A stretch of DNA of 5,105 nt from an uncultured Actinomyces sp. GTDB taxonomy: Bacteria; Actinomycetota; Actinomycetes; Actinomycetales; Actinomycetaceae. The translations under genes were made by a program, and so were the position numbers. The notes under the pieces were generated by a model that ran no database searches, had not been told where the DNA came from, and was given only the letters and a program-made list of their open reading frames with translations. Below are positions 1 to 5,105 of this stretch, one piece after another (position 1 is the stretch's first letter; each line of letters starts with the position of its first letter). The stretch spans positions 1 through 5,105 of the forward strand of contig USHU01000097.1 in the NCBI GenBank assembly GCA_900554605.1, given 5' to 3'.

Positions 1-41
1 GAAGAAACACTGACAATGTCGTGGCTCGAAGGGGAACTCCG

Positions 42-440
42 GTGAGTGTCAAACTAGGGTTCACAAAGGGCCAGATTATTCAAGAGTTTTATCTCGACGA
101 TGATGCGGATCAGAGCTTGCGCCAACTCGCTGAGGAGGAATGCGGAAACGAGCTAGTTGATCCCGACTATGAAGATGTCGTTGACGGAACAATCGTATGG
201 TGGCGCGCGGAAGACGCTGAAGAAGAAGATCTTGCCGATCTCTTGGTCGATGCCATGTCAAATCTTGATGACGGTGGCTTGATCTGGGTGCTTATTCCCA
301 AGCCGGGTCGTCCTGGTGCTGTCCCTGTTTCCGATGTTGAAGAGGCCGCGCATACAGCCGGTCTCCATGCGACTTCGGCAAGCGCGCTTGCTCCGGAATG
401 GGCGGGAATTCGTCTCACTGCACGTTCGAGAAAGCGCTGA
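42..440 (+). CDS. DUF3052 family protein, small conserved actinobacterial protein of unknown function
   Basis: This 132-residue acidic protein has the usual DUF3052 layout. An N-terminal LGFTKGQIIQEFYLDDDAD segment is followed by a VVDGTIVWWR strand, an acidic stretch (EDAEEEDLADLLVDA), then DDGGLIWVLIPKPGRPG. It ends with an AAHTAGLHATS...WAGIRLTAR tail. I recognise the family by these blocks; its biochemical role is not established. No signal peptide or membrane segment is visible, so it is probably cytosolic. I chose GTG at 42 because AAGGGG (29-34) lies 7 nt upstream and family members begin close to the LGF motif. An in-frame GTG at 21 would add seven residues (MARRGTP) without a comparable ribosome binding site. 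In other actinobacteria this family is often found near peroxiredoxin and pyruvate dehydrogenase E1 genes, from memory; neither is visible here. The frame is intact. Confidence 0.9.
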   Translation: MSVKLGFTKGQIIQEFYLDDDADQSLRQLAEEECGNELVDPDYEDVVDGTIVWWRAEDAEEEDLADLLVDAMSNLDDGGLIWVLIPKPGRPGAVPVSDVEEAAHTAGLHATSASALAPEWAGIRLTARSRKR

Positions 441-520
441 GTTTTCGCGCAATTTAGTCTTGCGTGACGATGTTGCGTTCGCTCTTTTGCAGCGCGCGCA
501 ATGAATCTCACAGCATCTGA

Positions 521-551
521 TTCCAAGTAATAGCTGCTTGTCCTCTATGCT
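521..551 (+). promoter_or_regulatory. Possible promoter for tRNA-Val
   Basis: The 141-bp gap between the DUF3052 stop codon and the tRNA (441-581) has no convincing open frame and no clear terminator. The best promoter-like signal is TATGCT at 546-551 as a -10, about 30 nt before the mature tRNA. A poor -35 candidate, TTCCAA (521-526), sits 19 nt upstream of it. The match is weak, so the tRNA could equally be transcribed from further upstream. Confidence 0.25.
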
Positions 552-581
552 GTACTGGTGCGTTCATTAAGGGCGCGCTTC

Positions 582-655
582 GGGCCTTTAGCTCAGTTGG
601 CTAGAGCATCTGGTTTACACCCAGAAGGTCATCGGTTCGAGCCCGGTAGGGCCCA
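582..655 (+). tRNA. tRNA-Val, anticodon TAC
   Basis: The cloverleaf folds fully. Acceptor GGGCCTT (582-588) pairs with AGGGCCC (648-654), with one T-G wobble. The D arm has GCTC/GAGC. The anticodon stem TCTGG/CCAGA (609-613/621-625) closes the loop TTTACAC, with anticodon TAC at 616-618 reading the valine codon GTA. The T arm is ATCGG/CCGGT around TTCGAGC. The discriminator base is A655. The next bases are CTC, so CCA is not encoded and must be added by a nucleotidyltransferase, as is common in Actinobacteria. A strong terminator begins 10 nt downstream. Confidence 0.97.
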
Positions 656-664
656 CTCAATGAG

Positions 665-700
665 AAGGACCGGAAGCGAATGCTTCCGGTCCTTTCGTGT
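665..700 (+). terminator. Intrinsic terminator after tRNA-Val
   Basis: A perfect 13-bp stem, AAGGACCGGAAGC (665-677) with GCTTCCGGTCCTT (682-694), closes a GAAT loop. It is followed by a T-rich stretch (TTTCGTGTT). It ends tRNA-Val transcription. Because ndh converges from the right and stops at 734, the hairpin may also stop ndh transcripts from the other strand, although the T tract in that direction (CCTTCTCATT) is poorer. Confidence 0.85.
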
Positions 701-733
701 TATGCAGCGCTAGAAGTTCGCGCGCTCAAGGGC

Positions 734-2134
734 TTAATTGTGCGCTTCGGGTTCGCTGTGCTCATCTTGTGCAGAATGAACCAGTTCCTCTACGACGTCC
801 TCACCGGCCACCAGCTTTCCAGATACTCCACTCCCGAGCTGCTCCATCGCTAGACGCGCAACCAATTGCTGGTTTGTGGTCGTGCGCTGAGAACGAGCGC
901 CGGAAAGGAAGCTGAAAAACCAGTTGACCAGAGTTCCTACTTGAGACTTGAATCCGACGATATAAAGCAAGTGGAGAAAACACCAGGAAACCCATGCCAT
1001 GAAACCAGTCAGTTCCAACTTGCCCATTTGGACGACCGCTTTGAAACGTGCAATCGTCGCCATTGATCCCTTGTCGAAATAGGAGAACTCTGTGCGCTTC
1101 GGTGTGCGACCGGCAAGGCGCGCTCGTACGGTGTCTGCAGCGAAACGCGCCGATTGAATGGCACCTTGGGCGACTCCCGGAACGCCCGGGAAGGCCATCA
1201 TGTCGCCGAGCACGAAGATTTCGGGGTGGCCGGGCAGGGTGAGATCCTTGTTGACGGTGACGCGCCCCGCGCGGTCCACCTCGGCGCCCGTGGCCTCGCC
1301 CAGCGCGCGGCCCAGTGGGCTCGCGGCGACGCCGGCGGCCCACACCTTGCACACGGAATCGATCCGTTCTTCCTCGCCGGACTTGTACTTCAGGGTCACG
1401 CCCTCGGCGTCCACGCCGGTCACGAAGGCGTTCATCTTTAGCTCCACGCCGAGCTTGGCCAGGGCCTCTTCGGTCTTGATGCCGAGCTCCTCGCCGAACG
1501 GGGGGAGGGGGTGCTCGGCGCCGTCCACCAGGATGACGCGCGCCTTGGTCGGGTCGATGTTGCGGAACTCGCCCTTGAGTGTGTGAGAGGCGAGCTCGCG
1601 GATCTGTCCGGCCATCTCCACGCCGGTCGGGCCGGCGCCCACGACGACGAAGGTCAGGAGCTTCTCGACCGCAGCCGGGTCGGTCTCGATCTCGGCCAGC
1701 TCGAAGGCGCCGAAAATACGCGCGCGTAGCTCGAGGGCGTCGTCGATCGTCTTCATGCCCGGCGCGAAGACCGCGAAGTGATCGTTGCCGAAGTAGGACT
1801 GGCCGGCGCCCGCCGCCACGATCAGCGTGTCGTATTCGGTCTGCTCGTGCTTGTTGTGGTTGCGCCACTTGACGACGCGTGCCTCGACGTCGATCTCCTC
1901 GACGAGCGCCTGCAGAACGGTCACGTTCTTCTGCTTCCGCAGGATCTCGCGCGTAGTTGGCGCGATATCGCCCTCAGATAGAATTCCAGTAGCAACCTGG
2001 TAGAGGAGTGGTTGGAAAAGGTGGTGGGAGGTTCGCGCTAAAAGCGTGATATCCGCATCTGCATGCTTAAGGCGACGTGCGGCGGTGAGCCCGGCGAAAC
2101 CGGAAACGATAATGACGATGTGATGACGAGACAT
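734..2134 (-). CDS. ndh: Type II NADH dehydrogenase (NADH:quinone oxidoreductase)
   Basis: The 466-residue flavoprotein transfers electrons from NADH through FAD to the quinone pool (menaquinone in most Actinobacteria) at the cytoplasmic face of the membrane, without pumping protons. An N-terminal FAD Rossmann motif lies at 10-15. It is followed by FQPLLYQVATG (40-50), the NADH-binding GAGPTG at 166-171, FAD-contacting VLGDMM (308-313) and AQGAIQSARFAA (322-333). A hydrophobic C-terminal anchor spans about 375-410. Length is normal, with an acidic tail after the anchor. The start ATG has AAGGA 6 nt upstream. Two oddities stand out. The FAD motif reads V-S-G-F-A-G, with valine for the first glycine. 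The gene is also a composition mosaic: the middle is ~68% GC, residues roughly 350-466 are lower, and the first ~60 codons are ~57%. It is convergent with tRNA-Val and lies 102 bp downstream of the lacI gene. Family assignment is secure; full activity is less so. Confidence 0.95.
   Translation of the reverse strand: MSRHHIVIIVSGFAGLTAARRLKHADADITLLARTSHHLFQPLLYQVATGILSEGDIAPTTREILRKQKNVTVLQALVEEIDVEARVVKWRNHNKHEQTEYDTLIVAAGAGQSYFGNDHFAVFAPGMKTIDDALELRARIFGAFELAEIETDPAAVEKLLTFVVVGAGPTGVEMAGQIRELASHTLKGEFRNIDPTKARVILVDGAEHPLPPFGEELGIKTEEALAKLGVELKMNAFVTGVDAEGVTLKYKSGEEERIDSVCKVWAAGVAASPLGRALGEATGAEVDRAGRVTVNKDLTLPGHPEIFVLGDMMAFPGVPGVAQGAIQSARFAADTVRARLAGRTPKRTEFSYFDKGSMATIARFKAVVQMGKLELTGFMAWVSWCFLHLLYIVGFKSQVGTLVNWFFSFLSGARSQRTTTNQQLVARLAMEQLGSGVSGKLVAGEDVVEELVHSAQDEHSEPEAHN
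1100..1950. other. High-GC block inside ndh (probable recombination tract)
   Basis: Hand counts per 60-base line give about 68% GC over 1081-1920, peaking near 87% at 1261-1320. By comparison, 901-1080 is about 47% and 1981-2100 about 57%. Codon choice shifts with it: inside, third positions are mainly G or C (CTC, GCC, GAG, GTC). The flanks use TTG, CTT, GGA, TCT and CGT freely. The change occurs near ndh codons 60-65 and 340-350. Both flanks match the neighbouring lacI and mannosidase genes. The protein stays in frame throughout, so homologous replacement by a high-GC donor allele is the simplest explanation. Boundaries are approximate. Confidence 0.65.
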
Positions 2135-2161
2135 TGACCTTCCTTAATTAGGTAAGGTCAA
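2134..2161 (-). promoter_or_regulatory. Inverted repeat at the ndh start (possible hairpin masking the ribosome binding site)
   Basis: TTGACCTT (2134-2141) and AAGGTCAA (2154-2161) are perfect 8-bp arms 12 nt apart. In the ndh mRNA they would pair. CCU/AGG inside can add three more pairs past a bulged A, leaving an AAUUA loop. The 3' arm carries most of the Shine-Dalgarno region (AAGGAAGG, complement of 2138-2145) and ends on the A of the start codon. It could be a translation-control hairpin or a DNA operator. The repeat is directly visible; its role is inferred. Confidence 0.55.
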
Positions 2162-2166
2162 TCTTA
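2148..2166 (-). promoter_or_regulatory. Candidate DtxR/IdeR-type iron box over the ndh promoter
   Basis: TTAGGTAAGGTCAATCTTA matches 15 of 19 positions of the DtxR/IdeR consensus TWAGGTTAGSCTAACCTWA; the mismatches are at consensus positions 7, 11, 12 and 15. On the minus strand a -10-like TAAGAT (complement of 2161-2166, 4/6 to TATAAT) lies within its edge, 27 nt upstream of the ndh start, the usual arrangement for repression. No good -35 is seen. It overlaps the inverted repeat at 2134-2161, so the match could be partly coincidental. Confidence 0.4.
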
Positions 2167-2236
2167 CTAAAATGCGAAATGCTGTGCTAGAGACGGACGC
2201 GTGGTGCTTCTTATACTCTCTGGTCTTCTCGCGCTT

Positions 2237-3247
2237 CTAGTTGTGAGAAGACAGGGTTGATGCTCGCGCGACCAACTGAGGGTCTTGATCAGAGACTGTC
2301 CGAGCTTCTTCTCCCTGCAGCTGTTCCAAAAGAAGCTGGGCGCCCGCATATCCCATCGTCGCCGGGTTTCGCGAAATTGCGGTAACTGCTGGAGAAAACA
2401 TGCTGAGCATCGGGGAGTCTTCGCAGGAACAGATTTTAATGTCCTCACCAGTCTTCAATCCGCTCTGAGTGATGGCTTGAAAACCTCCCAGCGTGAGGAT
2501 TTCATTCGCGAAAATGATCCCATCGGGCACAAAGGGAGCTTCAAGGAGCGCTCGCGTTGCTTCCAATGCCGAGGCCTCGGAAAACTCGTTATCCGCCGCG
2601 ATAGTAATTGAGATTCCGCGCTCCTGACCAAAATTGTGCAGAGTGGCGATGCGCTGCTGGATGTGAGAAAAAGAGGTAGGCCCGCACACGAAGGCAATGT
2701 GCCGGCATCCCTGCTCAAACAAGTGTTCGGCAAGGAGTCGAATCATTTGTTCGTCGTTGCCAATTACTGCGCCGCATCGGTCAAATTTTTGGCCAATGAC
2801 AACGGTGGGCAGAGAATATTCGTTGAGTTTTTGGGGGCGTGGGTCGCCATCTCGAGGATCAACAACGATGACGCCATCCACGCGGCCCTGTGCCCACCAC
2901 TCCTGATAGGCCCGGAGTTCTTCCTCCATCGAGTGTGAGAGGTGGAGAAGCAGGTCGATGCCAGTGTTGTCTAGTCCGTCTTGGACTCCGGTGATGAAGT
3001 CGAAGAAGAATCGTTCGGATGAATTGTTGACGCGTGGTCTTTGAAGGACGAGGCCGACGGCATTTGATCGCGAGGATGACAGTGCGCGCGCAGTTGCGTT
3101 TGGTCGCCATCCCATTCGGGCTGCGATTTCAAGAATTTTTGCTCGGGTACTCGGCGATACGCCGGGGCGATCGTTGAGGGCAAAGGAGACTGCTGCTCGG
3201 GAAACCCCTGCTTCGCGGGCGATATCACGGATTGTTAAACGCGCCAT
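2237..3247 (-). CDS. LacI-family transcriptional repressor
   Basis: The 336-residue protein has the standard LacI/GalR layout and normal length. An N-terminal helix-turn-helix (TIRDIAREAGVSRAAVSFALN, about 5-25) is followed by RPGVSPSTRAKILEIAARMGW. The hinge helix includes NATARALSSSRS (50-61), with Leu56 in the position that intercalates at the operator centre. A periplasmic-binding-protein-like sugar-sensing domain follows (from NAVGLVLQRP at 62 to the end). Segments such as WWAQGRVDGVIVVDPRD, RHIAFVCGP and PDGIIFANEI fit that fold. Base-reading positions in the recognition helix are about Arg17, Ala18 and Phe22. The start ATG has AAGGGAG (complement of 3255-3261) 7 nt upstream. It is divergent from the alpha-mannosidase, 118 bp apart, so it probably represses that gene and itself, with a mannose-containing sugar as a plausible but unproven inducer. 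No clear terminator separates it from ndh. Confidence 0.95.
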   Translation of the reverse strand: MARLTIRDIAREAGVSRAAVSFALNDRPGVSPSTRAKILEIAARMGWRPNATARALSSSRSNAVGLVLQRPRVNNSSERFFFDFITGVQDGLDNTGIDLLLHLSHSMEEELRAYQEWWAQGRVDGVIVVDPRDGDPRPQKLNEYSLPTVVIGQKFDRCGAVIGNDEQMIRLLAEHLFEQGCRHIAFVCGPTSFSHIQQRIATLHNFGQERGISITIAADNEFSEASALEATRALLEAPFVPDGIIFANEILTLGGFQAITQSGLKTGEDIKICSCEDSPMLSMFSPAVTAISRNPATMGYAGAQLLLEQLQGEEARTVSDQDPQLVARASTLSSHN

Positions 3248-3284
3248 TGCGAAACTCCCTTAAGGTGTGATCGGATTGTTATGA

Positions 3285-3302
3285 GTTTAGCAGGAGCTAA
3301 AC
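3285..3302. promoter_or_regulatory. Candidate operator for the LacI-family repressor
   Basis: GTTTAGC (3285-3291) and GCTAAAC (3296-3302) are perfect 7-bp arms around AGGA, midway between the divergent lacI and mannosidase start codons. Even-length palindromes of this size are typical LacI-family targets. The central dinucleotide here is GG rather than the common CG, and fusing the arms would give the more usual TTTAGCGCTAAA. The position suits control of both promoters. The core promoter elements around it are not clear: TTGTTA at 3276-3281 is the best -35-like hexamer on the plus strand. Confidence 0.55.
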
Positions 3303-3365
3303 CGAATTAGTTGTTAATCTGTGATCAGAGCCGCAAAGCAGCGGTCAGGCAGAAACGGAGTCGTG

Positions 3366-5105
3366 ATGCACGACAATAAAGAAATCCTGATGCAGCGTGT
3401 CACTCGTACGCTCAAGGAACGCATCCTTCCTTTCGAGTACACAACACTTTCTTCGCTTGAGGTCAGTCAATGGCGTCAACCCTTAGAAGACGGGGTGATT
3501 TCTGAACCAGTTCGCTTTAAGGAAGCCCTTCAAGCAAACTTTGTTCCCTTCGAGCTCGGACAGACATGGGGTGGAGCGTGGCAGACCACCTGGTTCAAGC
3601 TTCATGGACAAGTTCCGGCCGACCTCAGCCTCACCGAAGAACAGTGTCTTGAAGTGCGCGTTGACCTCGGCTTCGAAGAACACTCCGTCGGGTTCCACGC
3701 CGAAGCACTTGTGCGCGATGTGAATGGAAAGACCATTAAGGCCTTGAATCCGCGTAGCCGTTGGCTTCCGGTAGCTCAAACTCCTGGATCAGCGATCGAC
3801 TTTGTCGTGGAAGCTGCTGCAAATCCCTTGATCCTTGGTGTTCCTCCCTTCCAACCGACCCTGAACGGCGACAAACTCACCGCTTCTCTTGAGGAGCTCT
3901 ACCACTTCCGTCAGGCAGACCTCGTCATTGTGAATAAGGACGTCTACGGACTTGCCCTTGACATCCAAGTACTCCACGAGATGATCGAGGCTGCGCCTCA
4001 CTTTGGCGATTACGAGTGGAACGTCCTTTTTGGATTGAACCGCGCTCTGGACTGCCTCGACCTGGACGACGTTGTTTCAACTGCAGGTGCAGCGCGCGAA
4101 GTCCTCAAGCCTTTCATGGAGGCACCAGCACTTCCCGGTGCACACCGAATCAGCGCTGTTGGGCACGCACACATCGACTCCGCATGGTTGTGGCCACTGC
4201 GCGAAACCCGTCGCAAGGTGAATCGCACTCTTGCCAACGTTGTTCGTCTCATCGAGGACGGCTCATCCCTGATCTTTGCTCTTCCTGCTGCCCAACATGC
4301 TGCCTGGCTCAAGGAAGACGACCCGGAACTCTTCGAACGAGTTCGTGACCTTGTTGCACAGGGGCGAATCGTTCCCGTCGGTGGAATGTGGGTTGAACCC
4401 GATGCCGTTCTTCCCGGTGGCGAGGCCATGTGCCGCCAGCTCGTAGAAGGCTTGGACTTCTTTGAAAATGAACTCGGCGCATCTTGCCAGGAAATCTGGC
4501 TGCCTGACTCCTTCGGGTATTCCGCAGCCCTCCCACAGATCGCGCGTGAAGCTGGAATCGAGCGCTTCCTGACTCAGAAGATCTCGTGGAACCAAGTCAA
4601 CACTTTCCCGCACCACACTTTGCTGTGGGAAGGCATTGACGGTTCACGAATCTTCACGCACTTCCCGCCTATGGACACTTACGGTGCAGAAGTGACAGGT
4701 CAGAACTTGACCCACGCCGTCGAGAATTTCAAGGACAAGGGTCACGCAAGCGTCTCGCTCATGCCCTTCGGCTACGGTGATGGCGGCGGCGGCCCCACCC
4801 GTGAAATGCTTGAGCGCATCGATCGTTTTAGTTCTCTTCGCGGGGCTCCCGAAGTTGTCATGGAAACTCCGAAACAGTTCTTTGACCGTGCACGTGAAGA
4901 TGCCGATCAAATCCCCGTGTGGGTGGGTGAACTGTACTTGGAGCTCCACCGAGGAACCTTCACCTCTCAGATCGATGTTAAGCAGGGCAACCGTCGCGGT
5001 GAATCCATCTTGCGTGAAACCGAATTGTGGTGCTCCTATGCAGCCGTTAAGGGGCTCATGGACTACCCCTACGAAGAGCTGCGTTCCTACTGGCGCACAC
5101 TCTTG
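3366..5105 (+). CDS. GH38 alpha-mannosidase (Ams1/MAN2C1-like), 3' end beyond window
   Basis: An uninterrupted frame of 580 codons runs to the window edge; full-length relatives have roughly 1,000 residues, so about 400 or more are missing. It hydrolyses terminal alpha-mannosyl residues with retention. An N-terminal beta-rich domain (about 1-240, with WGGAWQTTWFKL) precedes the catalytic barrel. Visible signatures are GHAHIDSAWLWPLRETRRK at 266-284, with zinc ligands His269 and Asp271, and WLPDSFGYSAALPQI, whose Asp381 is the expected nucleophile and zinc ligand. MPFGYGDGGGGPT (466-478) has Asp472 near the acid/base position, and ELYLELHRGTFTSQ has His528 as the fourth zinc ligand. Ligand roles are assigned by family analogy. 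There is no signal peptide, so it is probably intracellular, acting on imported mannosides or glycan fragments. ATG at 3366 has GGAG 5 nt upstream; the adjacent GTG at 3363 is too close to that site. It is probably repressed by the divergent LacI protein. Confidence 0.95.
   Translation, partial: MHDNKEILMQRVTRTLKERILPFEYTTLSSLEVSQWRQPLEDGVISEPVRFKEALQANFVPFELGQTWGGAWQTTWFKLHGQVPADLSLTEEQCLEVRVDLGFEEHSVGFHAEALVRDVNGKTIKALNPRSRWLPVAQTPGSAIDFVVEAAANPLILGVPPFQPTLNGDKLTASLEELYHFRQADLVIVNKDVYGLALDIQVLHEMIEAAPHFGDYEWNVLFGLNRALDCLDLDDVVSTAGAAREVLKPFMEAPALPGAHRISAVGHAHIDSAWLWPLRETRRKVNRTLANVVRLIEDGSSLIFALPAAQHAAWLKEDDPELFERVRDLVAQGRIVPVGGMWVEPDAVLPGGEAMCRQLVEGLDFFENELGASCQEIWLPDSFGYSAALPQIAREAGIERFLTQKISWNQVNTFPHHTLLWEGIDGSRIFTHFPPMDTYGAEVTGQNLTHAVENFKDKGHASVSLMPFGYGDGGGGPTREMLERIDRFSSLRGAPEVVMETPKQFFDRAREDADQIPVWVGELYLELHRGTFTSQIDVKQGNRRGESILRETELWCSYAAVKGLMDYPYEELRSYWRTLL

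Noticed and set aside
316..504. 62-codon plus-strand frame overlapping the end of the DUF3052 gene
   Set aside because: It has no good ribosome binding site, mostly overlaps a conserved gene in another frame, and has no recognisable motif. I looked for a remnant peroxiredoxin here and saw none.
636..660. tRNA-Val 3' end as a phage or island attachment site
   Set aside because: No second copy of the tRNA 3' end and no integrase or mobility gene occurs in the window.
1154..1586. Plus-strand open frames of 95 and 142 codons inside ndh, and a 355-codon shadow frame at 801-1868 on the minus strand
   Set aside because: They lie opposite or offset from the GC-rich core of ndh, where high GC removes stop codons. 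The translations are low-complexity, rich in Arg, Ala, Ser and Pro, with no recognisable domain.
2285..2938. Plus-strand frames of about 100 codons opposite the LacI gene (2285-2611, 2636-2938)
   Set aside because: They are antisense to a complete LacI-family protein and have no domain signal or plausible start context.
3483..4949. Minus-strand open frames at 3483-3779, 3789-4001, 4010-4429, 4263-4616 and 4644-4949
   Set aside because: All are antisense to the well-supported GH38 mannosidase frame, which carries every catalytic motif. None shows family features of its own.

Overview
The window fits a mid-GC actinobacterium (Actinomycetota). Three signs support this: a DUF3052 protein, a family largely restricted to Actinobacteria; a tRNA-Val gene without an encoded CCA end; and a LacI-family regulator with a typical actinobacterial helix-turn-helix. 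Base composition is roughly 50-58% GC over most of the window. That points to a moderate-GC lineage (an Actinomycetaceae-like organism is one guess) rather than Streptomyces or Mycobacterium. No mobile element, CRISPR array or phage gene is visible.

Layout, left to right. A DUF3052 gene (42-440, +) is followed by a 141-bp gap and tRNA-Val(TAC) (582-655, +). A very strong hairpin terminator (665-694) then separates these from a convergent gene, ndh (734-2134, -), which encodes a type II NADH dehydrogenase. Upstream of ndh and on the same strand lies a LacI-family repressor gene (2237-3247, -). Across a 118-bp divergent intergenic region, a GH38 alpha-mannosidase gene (3366 onward, +) runs off the right edge after 580 codons.

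Functional reading. The lacI/mannosidase pair looks like a local sugar-regulation unit. An 18-bp perfect-arm palindrome (3285-3302) between the two start codons is the obvious operator candidate. The mannosidase has no signal peptide, so it probably trims mannosides that have been taken up. Ndh is a respiratory-chain entry enzyme and is probably unrelated functionally. It does sit downstream of lacI with no clear terminator between them.

The most unusual locus is ndh. Its central ~850 bp (about 1100-1950) is ~68% GC, while its two ends are ~47-60%, which suggests a mosaic gene made by recombination with a high-GC relative. The first glycine of the FAD-binding GxGxxG motif is valine (residue 10). 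Its 102-bp leader contains a 15/19 match to the DtxR/IdeR iron box overlapping a possible -10 element. The same leader holds an inverted repeat that, as RNA, would bury the Shine-Dalgarno sequence and touch the start codon. I did not find a clearly new multi-gene system; these ndh anomalies are the best leads.
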